NCBI GenBank assembly: GCA_905221605.1
Contig: CAJNDS010002357.1
Coordinates: forward strand, 172,001 to 236,000
Source: Symbiodinium natans
Lineage: Eukaryota; Sar; Dinophyceae; Suessiales; Symbiodiniaceae
DNA length: 64,000 bases
Direction of reading: 5' to 3'
Made by a program: the position numbers and the translations under genes. The notes beneath the pieces are model-generated. The model was not told the origin of the DNA. It saw nothing but the letters and a program-made list of their open reading frames with translations, and did not search any database. Below are positions 1 through 11,699 of this stretch, in pieces; the stretch's first letter is position 1; each line of letters opens with the position of its first letter.

Positions 1-16
1 TCGCCTTGTTTCAATC

Positions 17-256
17 TGATTTTCTTTCCGGGCTTGCGGGTTTAGAAGGTTGGCTTGAGTTGCACCAAGGAGTGGCTTCAATGTGTGGTGCAGCTATCAC
101 AAAGCGAAATGTTTCCCAGTGCTCATGGCAGCTGGTGCAGGATTTCTCTGCAAACTGATCCGTCTTGAAAAGCTTGGTGGTTGAAGGTCGAGGTTCCGAG
201 CATTCTTCCAGAAGAGCCTTGACTTCATGCCCAAAACAGGGCATGTTGTGGGTCAT
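17..256 (-). CDS. Possible coding exon of unknown protein
   Basis: An open minus-strand frame encodes a peptide with ordinary amino-acid composition, including a CTSCHEHWETFRF stretch with a Cys-x2-Cys-His arrangement. No family is recognised. Internal AG|A and AG|T sites mean that only part of it may be exonic. It runs off towards the left window edge, so the gene may continue outside. Support is composition only, hence the low confidence. Confidence 0.25.
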
Positions 257-480
257 TGTGGGTACTTTGAGCAGAAGCTGAACTGGGGGCTCAGACTTTC
301 AGTCCAGTTTCGGGCTGAGGGAATTTTCCCGGCACCCCCTGAATGCAGCAGTGCGACAGGTCTGCTGCGAAGATGCGCAGCTCCCCTGCTGCAGCGCTGT
401 TGCCCATAACTGGGCGTTTCTTAGTGTTGTCTGGAATGTCTGAAGAAGGTGTTTTTGCGTTTCATGAAAGGCCTGGAAGT

Positions 481-680
481 TTATACACATAGATGTATAT
501 TAGTATATACATGTACATACACGAGTAAATACTGAAATATATATTTACACACACAAGCACATAGATAGATAGATATATATATATATGCATATTTATTTAT
601 ACGTGCATGTAAATGTATGTAGGTAACGTGCCTATGCATGCGTGTGTATTTCCAGCCCCCCCCCCCCCCCCCCCCCCACC
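481..680. repeat. AT/GT microsatellite followed by C-run
   Basis: Interleaved TA, TG and CA dinucleotide tracts occupy roughly 485-650. A run of about 20 cytosines follows at 658-677. Short open frames crossing it translate only the repeat and are not genes. Confidence 0.9.
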
Positions 681-750
681 AGGAAAACCTGAGCACTCCG
701 ACTGACGAGTCCAGGGCGCAAGTCAGAGGGATCGGTGTCATCAGTAAGCA

Positions 751-858
751 GGTCATTGGCCCAAAAGGTCCCCTAAACCCTAAACCCTAAGGTCATAAGC
801 CCAACAGGTCCCCTAAACCCTAAACCCTAAACCCGAAACCCTACACCCTAAACCCTGT
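751..858. repeat. Duplicated 40-bp unit carrying telomere-type CCCTAAA repeats
   Basis: Two near-identical 40-bp units abut (751-790 and 791-830). Each starts GGTCAT, passes through GGTCCCC, and ends in three CCCTAAA-type units. Degenerate copies continue to 858. CCCTAAA is the complement of TTTAGGG, the plant-type telomere repeat. The duplication includes unique flanking sequence, so this is a segmental duplication and not simple slippage. The stretch 859-1279 shows no gene. Confidence 0.85.
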
Positions 859-1279
859 ATAGCAGAATGTAGGATTTCTATATTCGGAATAGTTACTGTG
901 GTTCTTCCAAGTATCTACCATAAAGGCTTTGGATCCTTTGGGAGGGGTGGCTACAGGGTTTGCCTGGACCCTAAGAAAACCACCGTTTTCGGGTTCCTCA
1001 TCCTGATTTGCTTATATACCTGGAAGAGGCCATAGGGTATTTGGGGTTAAGGCAGGGCTTTACAGGGCTTACAGGGAAATGCAGGACTATTTTTTGTGGA
1101 CCCGTTTCTCCTAAGCCTGCAGATGGTACCATATCCAGCACTATTTGGGCTTAGGTTTAGGGAAGGTGATGCAGGACTACATGGGTTAGGTCGACTTCCC
1201 ATGAATGACCACGACGCAGCGTTCAGCCCTCAGCCGCATCTGTTTTATCGCCTGCACGTGTGTGGAAGACTCTGCTTGC

Positions 1280-2569
1280 TTACCGCATCCACGACTTCTT
1301 TCGTGGCATGCGCAAAAGCTTTCGGTTTGAAAGCAGGCGAAGAACTTGGATGTTGTCACGGGCGGCCTCACGAAGCGTTTTCCCACGTGGGTCTGTCTGT
1401 TGTCTGTCAGCACCAGCCTCCAACAGTAGACGCACATGTCGTAAGTGGTCGTGGCGAACCGCATACCACAACGGTGTGAGACCATGTTCATCTTTCGCAT
1501 TTGCATTGGCCCGGGCCTGCACCAGCAGTTGCACCACACTGCCACGGGATGAGAATTCTTTTCTCCGATCACAAGCGAGGGATAGCGCCGTTCTGTCATG
1601 TGGGTCTCTTGCTTCGAGATCGGCCCGAAATGCCAACAGCACACGCAAGACTTGGAAACGGCCCAACTTTGCCGCAACGCGAAGAGGGGCGCCATCCGAT
1701 TCGGTCCCCACTGCAGCTCGCGCCAGTCGGCGTACAATCCTTACGTGATCTTCTGTACTGGCTGCCAGCATGGGCGTGCGACCCATGCAGTTTTCTGCAT
1801 TCAGGTCTGCCCGGGCTTGCAAAAGCAAAGACACGACGGGCTCATTGCCAAACTCACAGGCGACGAAAAGAGGCGTCTCGTTGTCAGAGTTGGTTGCTTC
1901 GATGTCCGCCCGTGCCTGCAACAGCAAGCGAGCAATCTTCCAATGTTCTCTGCCGCCTTCGGCAGCTGCCAAGGTAAGAGGAGTCTCCTCATCTCTTGTC
2001 CCCACTTCTGTGTCAGCCCTGGCCTTCAACAAAGTATCAACAACATCCACATTGCCATGAATAGTTGCAAGCGAGAGAGGTGTGTCGTCCTCCCCATTCG
2101 CAGCATCCACATCTGCCCGAGCCTCGAGAAGCAAATGCAGAATCTCCATGTTACCATTGCCTGATGCAGCGCAGAGCGGCGTGTCCGCGCCTTCGCTGGT
2201 CTCAAGAATATCTGGGCACTGGGGTCGCTGAAGTTTCTGCTCCACGGAAGCAACATCGTGGGACTTGACAGCAGCCGTTAGTTCGTCTTCCTCCTCCTCG
2301 GTGGCTTCGCAGAAGTTCAGCAATACTAGCTGAATGTCCATGCGAGACTCCAGCCTTGTATCGTCTTCTAAAACGACACCCTCGTGCAGGAGCCTCTGCC
2401 TGAACCGTGGCAACCCACACAGGGCACGCACTCGAAGTTTCAGCTCTCGGACACTGCCTACTTCTTCTGCGGATGTGGAAACAAGCTCTTCGCCGGACGT
2501 CTTGAAGACTCGCAGCGTTTTGTCGGCTGTCCCCGGACGTTGCTTTCCGACGAAACGCCGCCGCTTCAT
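1280..2569 (-). CDS. Ubiquitin-like/ankyrin-repeat protein, single exon
   Basis: An intact 429-residue frame runs from ATG at 2569 to TAA at 1282-1280. Residues about 18-84 form a ubiquitin-like fold candidate (start LRVFKTSGEE, end MDIQLVLL). An acidic run EEEEDEL follows, then about nine ankyrin repeats from residue 95 to 415, with signatures such as TPLCAASGNGN and LLLEARADV. Ankyrin repeats are protein-binding scaffolds; an N-terminal Ubl suggests docking to ubiquitin or proteasome machinery, but the partner is unknown. Dinoflagellate genomes hold many Ubl-ankyrin genes. It has no introns, unlike its neighbours, which fits a retroposed copy, but no spliced-leader relic was seen upstream. 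Two repeats (residues 265-330) are degenerate. Confidence 0.9.
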   Translation of the reverse strand: MKRRRFVGKQRPGTADKTLRVFKTSGEELVSTSAEEVGSVRELKLRVRALCGLPRFRQRLLHEGVVLEDDTRLESRMDIQLVLLNFCEATEEEEDELTAAVKSHDVASVEQKLQRPQCPDILETSEGADTPLCAASGNGNMEILHLLLEARADVDAANGEDDTPLSLATIHGNVDVVDTLLKARADTEVGTRDEETPLTLAAAEGGREHWKIARLLLQARADIEATNSDNETPLFVACEFGNEPVVSLLLQARADLNAENCMGRTPMLAASTEDHVRIVRRLARAAVGTESDGAPLRVAAKLGRFQVLRVLLAFRADLEARDPHDRTALSLACDRRKEFSSRGSVVQLLVQARANANAKDEHGLTPLWYAVRHDHLRHVRLLLEAGADRQQTDPRGKTLREAARDNIQVLRLLSNRKLLRMPRKKSWMR

Positions 2570-2642
2570 ATCCAGAGGAAAGTGCCCATATGCTCTCGCG
2601 CAAGACTAACGGCAATGAGAATGATAATGACAATGAGCACAA

Positions 2643-5600
2643 GTCTAAAAAGACACTGCTGCCTGATCAATACCTGAACGAGAAGCCGTCGGGGTTGAGG
2701 CTCTGAGGGCTTACAGGATTTAGAGCTTAAAGATGAAGCATGGCATGGAAGCCCAAAAGCTCTGCCATCCGCAGCTCCACTCAAAGCCAAGCTCCGATAG
2801 GGCAGGTGTATATACTAAATCTGGTAAGGCTGGTCAGGACTGTGTGGTTGTTGGTCGGCAAGACTGCTGTAACAGGATGTCTTGTTTTGGCTTTTAGAAG
2901 TGCCTGAAACGAGATGGAGTAGGGCTTCTCTATATAACATAGCATGCTTGCATGGCGAAGAAAAACAAAGCTGGCTGCCAGTGCCCAGGTAGAATGAGCT
3001 GATGTGCGACAAGCCGGCCGGAAAGACTCTTGACCCCCTAGCTACATCTACTGAAAAACCAATTCTGAGAACAAAAGCCTCAAGCCCTACCTTCAATCTT
3101 CATGTGGCCGCTTACTTGCAGGGCGGCGGCTAAGGAACTGCAGTTGCTTGCAGCGCCGAAGCTTCAACTTCTGCTTGCTCACAGCACTTGACGGCAGTCT
3201 ATGCGTCCTCCTACATCTTCAAGCCCCCCACCTACAAACGCTCATTTTCGCCCTGGAGTTGCACAGAGCGCACGCTCATGTCCGTCATGTTCGTCGACAT
3301 TCAAGCTGTATCTCGCTAAGCGTTGGTCCTCCGCAGAGGTCGGGTGGATCAAGGCAAACTGCTGGTCATTAGCTCTGCTACAGGTCTAGGTCTGTGACGT
3401 GCGCTTATGCCTGGCATAGTTCAATCCTTAAACTTCAGGTGCGGGACTCAGACTAGGCTTCGTCATCGATGTTGGAAAAAAGGGGTTTTCCTACCATGTG
3501 CGAGTATCGAAAAGTTGGGACATGGCGTCTTGAGCGCCAAATAGCCCGGCTCCGCCCAATTTTCAGGCACGAGCTCCCAAAACAGAACCAAAGGTTGGCT
3601 TGTGTGTGTGCCCCTCAGATGTGGCTTCACGCTTTCAGCGTGAAGGTGACCCTGAAGTTTCACACTTGCGTTTTCTTCTTCACAATGAACGCATCAGCAT
3701 CCCTGGGATCACGCTCTCCTGCCAAAGCTGGGGAGGCAACTTACGGGTTTGGCATGGTCTGCCCCCCCGATGTCCCCCCACGCAGCATGGCAGCATCCAT
3801 GTTCCTTGGGCCTTGGACACCCTGTCGAATCGTCATGGATTCAGAAGGTGTGGCGCAACAGTAGAACATAGCGTCCTCCAAGCCATTTGAGGCGCTGTCC
3901 GCGCTGCCAAACGCCTTCTCGAGCCTGACAGCTGGGGGTCATAAGACAGAACTTGTAAGCCTCTGAGACTCTTGCAGACGCACTCCCACGATTCAACCCT
4001 AAGCTCGGATATCCTAGCAAAGCCCAGAACCCTAAAACCCTAAACTTCCTAAAGTATCCTCAAACCAATCACAAGGCTTAGGCTCAGGGAGTCAATATGA
4101 GTCAACATTCCCCTGAAGCCGAGAAGGAGGGGGGGGGGGGGTGACGCATTTTCTGAGGCGCTTGGACGCTTCTAGCTTTTCGCTGCTTCGGCAGCTCGGG
4201 CGCCCCAGAGGCTTGTCGAAGCTTGCTTTGGCCTTTGTTTTGCTGGCCTGTTTGCATGCGTTTTTAGGTGCTCACATGGTTCTGGAATGCTCACGAGATC
4301 GCAATCGATGATGCCTTATGTTTTCTGCTCTTATTTGATGCTTCGGCGCCTTTGAGTGGTAAGCGCGTTGCTGCATTTTGGGCGCTTGAAGGCGCACCAA
4401 GATGCTTTGTCACTGTGAGGCGATTGCCTGGGCTTTATAAGCTCTCAGCCGCATTTCAGCGTTTTGTGTCGCTTTCCGTTGCGCGCTTTCAACTGGGTGC
4501 GTATTGAGCTGACAGTCTTGCTTCCACCCCTCTCCCTGGCTGGTGGCACGTCGGGAATCTCTGTCTGGGATACGAACACCAATGTCGACACGCCGTCATG
4601 CCTCATACAATATATGCGTGCCTTGAAGCCTATAAGCCCTTAAGTCTTTGGCATTGTGCCTGGGCATGCCGTGTTCGCGCGTGTGCGAGCAACGCCTGTA
4701 AGCTTCTGAGCTCTAAACTTGGGAGCTTAGGCACTTCACATGGGGTGTTGAGGGGCTTGACCCGAAGAACATGCCCCTTTGCCCTTGCAATGCCAAAATG
4801 GAACAATAGCATCATGCCAGCCTGCCCATTGGCATTCCTTGGTTAATTGTGGGCTCGTAACTGGCGATCTACACTGGCCATGGAGGGGGTAGAGCAGCAG
4901 TCGTTCTAGCTTTAGGGACGCAACAGCGCCGGTGGGAAACATCTAGCAGCAAATCTGCTGCGTGACCTTGGCAAATTCCTCAACGTATGGCATGTTGCAG
5001 ATGTTGTAGCCTGTCTGGGAGGGGCATGAAGTGGGATTTGCGGGCGTCTTGCTGTGTGCTGTGATTCATTGCTATTGTGGCTGCTAGCGTTGCACGCAAG
5101 GGCTTAAGGTCGTGCTTGAGTTTTGCAGCTGGGGCGTTTTCCCCTGCTCGTTTGTTGTAAGATAGCAGGGGCTGGAGCTCGCAATTCGGAGAATGCTGAC
5201 ATCTTTGTCGGATCCTCACTGCGGGTGCAGCTGCCACAGCGGTTTCGAGCAGAGTATGGACACCTAGATCGTGAGTTCCCTGTATGTCTGTTTTGCGTTT
5301 CCTTGCTGACAGTGAGCAGTGAATGCCACAGTTTCTGGTGCAGCGGTATCGGGATGATGTGCAAAGAGGGGGGTTTTGGCTGCGCTGCCAAGGCACAGCA
5401 AGGTCTGGTGCAGAAACTCCTTGTGATCTAGGAAAGCCGAAAGGCCAATCCCAAGGTGTATCACTGCCCTTACCACAGGGCGGGCACATGGCTGTCGGCG
5501 AATCGCGTAGGGCGATTGCTTCCCTCGAGCTACTGGCTACGCCACCGTGGCAGGGCACCACTTTCTGAACGCTCATAACAAATCTCCTGCGAGGCGCTTT

Positions 5601-5781
5601 CTTTGCTTGAGCTAGCAGTACCGCTCCAGATGCATAGGACAGCAAACCCAGACCAGCTGGCTCAGCTGACTGGTGACTTCAGTGGCTTCGGCGATGACAA
5701 ACACCCTTACGACCATGTCCGAGTAGTGCTGCAACACCAACTGCTTGTCACAGCCGACAGCAGACGGACAAGTAACACCGA
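2643..5781. other. No confidently supported gene
   Basis: Several open frames overlap on both strands without recognisable motifs. The longest, 221 codons at 4980-5645 minus, has shadow-like composition. A G-run lies at 4129-4141 and a short AACCCTAAAA tract near 4028. Weak plus-strand coding character at 3600-3730 and 5160-5300 could be exon fragments. Confidence 0.4.
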
Positions 5782-8739
5782 GCTTCAAATATCTGCCGAA
5801 TCCATGCTGCTTGCCATCCTGTGAGCTCAGGAGATAGTCTGCAACTTCTGCCATACCCCTTCATACTAACAAACTCTCGCTAACTGCTGCTTCCTGCACT
5901 CCAACATTGCACATAGTACAGTCCTTCCACTGACCGCTGTACTGGCGCCCATCTTGCCACATGTAGCAGCCCTCGCCGTGCTTCTTGTCTGCTGCCTGGG
6001 GTGTGCATTTCACATCTAGACACGGGGTGAGACACACCGGCAAGAATGAACATGCGGCCAGTGCTTGCGGAAATCCGCAGCTTGTCTAGCGACTTCGTGC
6101 TTTCATGTGCTGGCCAAGCATCATAGCATCCATGATACGCACGCCCGTCTGGCCAAAACATGTCACCCATACCTGGGGCGAGTCAGCAAAGGGACCAGAT
6201 ATCAGCATGACCTTTAACTGCACCGAGTGCTTGTATGGCGTTGCAGAGCGACCACCAATCAGTTCATGCCTGGCTGGAAGACAGTGCTTCGAATCATGAC
6301 GGCAATTTCGTTCGCTGATGTTCGCTGTATGGAGTTTTTAGTAAAAAAAGACATGACGGGTCCAAAAGTCGACAGCACCATCCGTTCTCCAGGCTCAGCA
6401 ACGATTGGCAGTCAAGCAAAGGGGTGTCTGATTGATCTCAAGTTCTCCAAGCACTTGGCAATCCCTGGCACCTCAAAATTCTAATTAATTCATCTGCGCC
6501 GCCATGACAGCAGTTCTGCTCCCACTGTCCAGTGTAGGTTCGTCCATCTGCCCACTGATAGTGGCCGACTCCATGTATTTCGTCCTTCTTGAAAATTGGA
6601 TCGAGGCAAACTGGTGAGTTTTCGCTGTGCATGCTAACTGCCTAGATTACCTACAGTACGGCGGCCCAGCGGGCGCCAGCATGCTTCGACCACTGAAACA
6701 GAGCTCATCTCCAGTGTGTTCTTTCAGAGCGGCGTGCCAGATCAGACCCTGCAGAAAGTGCACAGGCAACCAGTTACGATGTGCCTCTTCAAAGGACCCG
6801 GTGTATGAGGAACCGGCTGCCCAAGTGAAGGTGCCTTTGACACAGACACAGAAGCGCTCCATTTGCCCTCCCCGAGAACTGGTGAAATTTGGCTCCTGAC
6901 CTGCACATTGCCATATGAGGAATACATACGTAAGATTGGGAGTCTCCACATTTCCTTGAGGTCATCTGGCACACTGGCGCCAGATGTCATGACAACCCCG
7001 CCCCAGCCTTGCCCGTGCTTGCAATTGCGGACATAGCACCTTGGTACTCAGGTAGAGGGTGATTACGAGGTACCTGCGTCTCCGTCGTGTCTCTATCCAT
7101 GTCTTGGGCGCTCCGTCCGAAGAGTCAGCTAGAGTCAGGGAATGAACCCTAATTAGTTGCCAGTCGCATCGTCATCGCAGTGCCTGTGCTTGATTTGCAT
7201 GTTGAAGAACAATCTAGATCTAAGGGGGCCCGAAAAGGCAGTCATGAAATGCCAGGCATTGCGGTCTTTACAGCCATGCCGCCCTTCGTAGCGGGAGCCG
7301 TCGATCCACTGCTCAACACCTCCCACAAGTCTGCGCGCATGGGCTTTAACCAGTTCATTTCATGGCAATTGAGAGGTCAAGCAACTTGTGTTTGGCAAGA
7401 GCCGGGGCTACCCGCGAAAAGGACATGAGTGCGAAAACAGGCTCACGGGCAAAGCTAGCTTCAAAGACCGTTTACATCCAGTTTACGAATTCAAGAAGCC
7501 GAGGTGGCCACCATAGCCATGTTGGAGGTCATCTTCCCACTGCCCCTCGTAGCCTCAGAACTTCGAGGAGCTTCTTCGGGTTTAGGGTTTCGGGTTTAGG
7601 GTTTAGGGTTAAGTCGAGAAAGAAATCCGGACCCTTTGCTCTTCTCGCGGGGCTGCGTTTCAAGTACTACTCCGCAAGGCTTTGCCAATCACAATGCAGC
7701 GTTGATGCTTTTCCCCGACAGCACGCGAAAGAGTTGGGAAAACAATGCCCACTGGAAGAACCCCAAATGCCTGTTACAAACCTTCTTTTTCAGAGTTCTC
7801 GTTTAGCCTTCTGTTGCCCTCTTTGTCTCGGTGTCGGGCTCCGTCCTGACTTCTGGACCAGCCGGCCAAACCCGTGGGCCTCGAAGGGAAGCAAAGGATC
7901 TACTTAAGTATCGAGTCCTGTTGTTGCTACTGCAGCCGGTGTTGTGGAAGTATTTCAATGCTCGGCACTAGATGTTTTGTCTTCAGTAAGGGAGAAAGTG
8001 TCACGTTTTGTCGTCATTCATACGCTATGCAGCATGTGTTGAACTTTGCGAAGAAGTCAAAGCACGAGCAGGCGAAGTGTTTACAGTGCTGAGCTCAGAC
8101 CGCCTCCTACGCCCTAAACATCCCTACGCCCTAAACCCTAAAAGCTTGCCGCACATCCGACCTTGTCTTGGCGCCACTCCCCGTCGTAGACGTCTCCACT
8201 GGCGGTCACAAGGCGGCCACTTCCGTGCCTTGATGTACAGTGGCAACACACGTTGCAACACGTTGCAACACGCCTGCTCAAAGCTGAGTCGCGCCATGTC
8301 GTTCTCAAACCTCAGCTCCGGAGTGCTTCACGATTCCTTTCCTACACAGTAAGGGTCATGGATGTGAAATCACGCTTCATCGCTCCAACCCCTCGAGCCA
8401 AACATTGGCCTTCTCCTTTGCCGGAAGCCCGACAACTCGAAGCCTGAAGGCATCCTGAGGTCCTGGATGCTTTGCTGACTTCTTATAAGAAGCCAACAAG
8501 CCAGACCTCCAAAAGACTTCGCAGAGAGGCTGTCCCTCGTAGCGGTTGCCGTCCGGGCGAAGCAGGATGCCCATCCCTGTGGGCAGGTCGACATTTTATG
8601 CAGGTCGAGCAGGCGATGGGCTCAGAGGATTTATTCTGGAAAAACAAACAATTCATGCCTAAGGTGCCGCGCATACCCTACTGATTCTCGGTGATGCCTT
8701 CTCGAACATCGCCCTTCCATTGGCCGGTGTACTGGAGGC
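5782..8739 (-). CDS. MORN-repeat protein, ten phase-consistent micro-exons
   Basis: Each exon carries part or all of one MORN repeat (Membrane Occupation and Recognition Nexus; membrane or phosphoinositide scaffolds in alveolates). Exons in order: 8739-8698, 8576-8550, 7553-7512, 7319-7280, 7039-7002, 6834-6785, 6584-6503, 6172-6120, 5995-5924, 5818-about 5782. Joined in phase they read through motifs such as GLQYTGQWKGDVREG, YEGQWEDDLQHGYG, HGVGHYQWADGRTYTGQW and YSGQWKDGKQHGFGRY. All ten acceptors are AG|G. The nine donors are seven GC, one GT and one GA. Every junction restores a MORN unit, which is strong evidence for the model. The 5' and 3' ends were not found, so the protein is longer than the roughly 160 residues seen. 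No stop or frameshift occurs inside the exons. Confidence 0.85.
7577..7611. repeat. TTTAGGG repeat tract inside a MORN intron
   Basis: Four to five TTTAGGG-type units (two with a C substitution) sit in the second MORN intron, 24 bases upstream of the acceptor at 7554 in the minus sense. On the transcribed strand the tract is pyrimidine-rich CCCTAAA. Confidence 0.85.
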
Positions 8740-10312
8740 CTTCCAACATGAAGCTTGGTCAAGAAGGGCAAGAAAGGGAGCGCCACGAGTTTCCCTGACT
8801 TAGGTTAAGCAAAGTCGAGAGGGCCTGCAAAAGAGACCACCCTGCACTGAAACACCGGTGCACACGAGGTTGGCGCATGATTTGGGATGCTTCTAGGGCT
8901 TCGCCCTCCGGCGAACGAAATGGAGTACCAAGTATTGTCTTTTAAGCTGGAAATACACAAACTAGTCGACGACAAGTGAGGACCGATAGTCTTTGATGGC
9001 ACAACCCATGCAGTACGTCTATGCAAGACACAAGAGGCACCACAATGTCTTAGCAGATGCTACAAGTACGCTCACAAGCTCAGACAGGTCTTGTCATATG
9101 ATAAACGGCAACAGTCAAAACCACGAGTCGACAAGCTTGTGCTCGGAACCAATGCCAGACAAGTCGCGAAAAGTCGACATGCGCAGCACATGGCATAAAC
9201 ATGTACTATAAACCCTAACTCTTGCAAAGCAAAAGGCCCGGCCTCCCTCCAAAACAACCGTGACAGTCTCGGATCGCACCAGGCCTGGCAGGCTTACCTC
9301 CGACGTTTCCTTTCAATCCAGTTTGTGTGGTTTTTGCGGCGTCTGTGCCGCTATTCGCAGAACCATGAGCGAGGCATTCGAACGTCTACTGAGTCTACTT
9401 CTTTTTGCTGCGATATGCTGGCCGCGGCCTTCGGAGCCCTCTGATGCCGGAAGTGTCCGGTTGGTCGGCGACGACCTGCCAAACTGCTAACGCGGAAAAG
9501 TGGACCATGTCCCATCATACTTCAACCATGCACGTTTAACATATTTGTCTTAAATCGCACGGCCTTTTAGTCCAATGGAATGAGAAAGCTGAACGGGACA
9601 TGCAAGCACATCAAAAACGGAGGGGGCACGAAAGGCCGGCTGAGGCTGGCGCTCCCTGCCAGCCAGTACCTCTGTTACTCCTGGTGCTAAGAGAGCATCC
9701 TCGCAGGGCGCCGAAAGGTGACGTGGTGAAGACAGGCCAGGGGACGTGATTCAACACAAACACAGCTCGCCAGGCCCCTATACATCTTCCGTGTGAAGTT
9801 GTCCACCTGTCCTGCTGACTTTGCAGACAAATGCATCGATTGCCCATTGCCCAGGCTGGCTATGAATCATAAAGTGCTGTAAGCAAAGTTGGGTAGGGTT
9901 GGTTTCAGGTGGCATTGCTGTGCAGATGTGTGGAGGCCAGCAGCCAGGAACGCATGACGTGTAGACTATCCCCATGAAGAATTATCGCACATGAGCACCT
10001 GGCGATCCAGCACCCAGCGGCGAACAAACAAATTAGGACAATTAGGAGGCCACCTCACGACACTCTGCCGGAAATTCCGGATAACTGCCATGCAAACATC
10101 AGGCTGGTAAAGCCTGGCCGCCCAAAGCCTGTTGGCAAAAACCCCGCCCTAAGCTTGCAGCCCCACCCCAAGTTTGCAAATTCGCCGCCAATCTGAAGCG
10201 AAGGAAAGCTAACTCCCCTTGTCTGCTGCTTTTCCTGAATCTCCTCTGTTGTTGACTTTCATCTCGAACTGTTGATTCCACAACTCCTGGGATCTAAACT
10301 GAAAATGCAGCT

Positions 10313-10351
<39 letters not shown>

Positions 10352-10593
10352 ACACCTACACCCACGCCCACATTTACACCCACACCCACACCCACACCCA
10401 CACCCACACCCACACCCACACCCACACCCACACCCACACCCACGCGCACACACGCACACCTTCGAGCTCGCGCTGGCACATCCACGGCTGATCTATCTTC
10501 TGGGATTTGGAGACCCAAAGGCTAACCTAGGAGCGGCAAGTGAGGCATGGACTTGGCAATCTAGATGTGCTTGACATGCTCCGTTTCTTGTCC
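8740..10593. other. Non-coding, no supported gene
   Basis: Upstream exons of the MORN gene may lie at the left of this stretch but none was recognised. Open frames here are short and lack motifs. Confidence 0.4.
10315..10455. repeat. (CA)n then (CACACC)n microsatellite
   Basis: A CA dinucleotide tract (about 10316-10350) passes into an imperfect stretch and then a regular hexanucleotide CACACC array (about 10378-10444). The His/Pro and Cys/Gly frames that cross it are repeat translations. Confidence 0.95.
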
Positions 10594-11383
10594 TTACGCC
10601 TTCTTTGCAAGTAGCTTCTGCGTCAGGACGCGCTCCATCAACTTCAAAAAACTGCTAAGTGAACGGATCCGCCGCAATGTCGAGGTTGGATCGCACAGAA
10701 ACTCCGACCGCTTCGCGGCACAAAATTTCGACACGGCAGCATGGCTAGCCAACACAGGCCAGCGCTGCTCTTCGGAGCCCACGCCGGACAACTGCACATC
10801 AGCCACTGTCTGCATTGAGACCACCGTCATGTCAGCGACTGTCTTGGAGGCAAGGTCTCCAGCTGCCCAGATGCCCGTGGATCTCTGGAGCCCGCCGCAA
10901 GTTACAAACAGGTCCTCCACGAGTTTTATCTCCCGCAGCAGCGCTTCTGAGCCCTGCTGGTCCTCTAGATCGCCGCATTCCAGCACTTCCTGTACAATGG
11001 GAAGAACACAACCATTGTCATCAGGCCCACACACGCGATCAATGATGCGCAGCATCCCTATGCCGCGCAGCGTCACCTTGACCACGTTGTTCTCCTGCTG
11101 CGCTACCGAGAGAATCTCTGCCCCAACACACCCTCGGGGCAAGTAGTCGGCCTTAGGGATGTTGACAGCACATCCGACAAAGCCACCGTGTTCGCGCTCA
11201 GCATGCAACACGGCCGAGTGTTGCAAGGAGCCAAACTGAAACGAGAACTCACGCTCGAAGCCCACATCGGGTACCGAATCGATGGGCACGCGCATGACAG
11301 CTAATGTCCGAAATGGAGTTCCATCAAGCTCCTCCATGACGATGTCGTTGTAGCGATTTCTCAGCATCCTTGGTCCATGAATC
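10594..11383 (-). CDS. LON substrate-binding-domain protein, terminal exon
   Basis: A continuous frame of about 262 codons ends at 10594. It opens at an AG|G acceptor (11384/11383) preceded by a pyrimidine tract, so this is a 3'-terminal exon; the ATG lies further upstream and was not found. The peptide matches the layout of the LON N-terminal substrate-binding domain: IHGPRMLRNRYND, then a beta-rich core with TPFRTLAVMRVPIDS, then AEILSVAQQENN and VTLRGIGMLRIID, followed by helices. No AAA+ ATPase or protease domain is present, so it resembles the stand-alone LON-domain proteins of plastids, not Lon protease. The partner is unknown. The frame is intact and GC-rich. Confidence 0.65.
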
Positions 11384-11699
11384 CTGTAAGGGTTAAAGCA
11401 CAAGCAGTCTTTTCTTCACCAAACAGTGTGCCCATATCGTGCGGCACTGCACCGTCCACAAACACAATATCACCTGCCAACGTGCAAGCGTATGCGAGCT
11501 AAACCTCGCCTGCGCAAACGCAGAATGATTCAGAATAATGGATCAACCCTAGAGCCAAACATTGCGCTCAAACCGTCCCGGAGTGAAAGGCTCTGAAGCT
11601 CGGATGATCCTGAAATTGCTGGAGGATGACACAGGGATTCGCTACTTGGAAGATCGCTAGCTTGGGGTGCGTAACTGATACGAGATCGGCATTTCAAGC

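Noticed and set aside
1260-2164. Long plus-strand frames of 158-188 codons
   Set aside because: Shadows of the Ubl-ankyrin gene on the opposite strand; no motifs.
4980-5645. 221-codon minus-strand frame
   Set aside because: Composition is non-protein-like, there is no motif, and it does not join the MORN exons in phase.
10259-10574. His/Pro, Cys/Gly and Val/Gly repeat frames
   Set aside because: Pure by-products of the CA and CACACC arrays.
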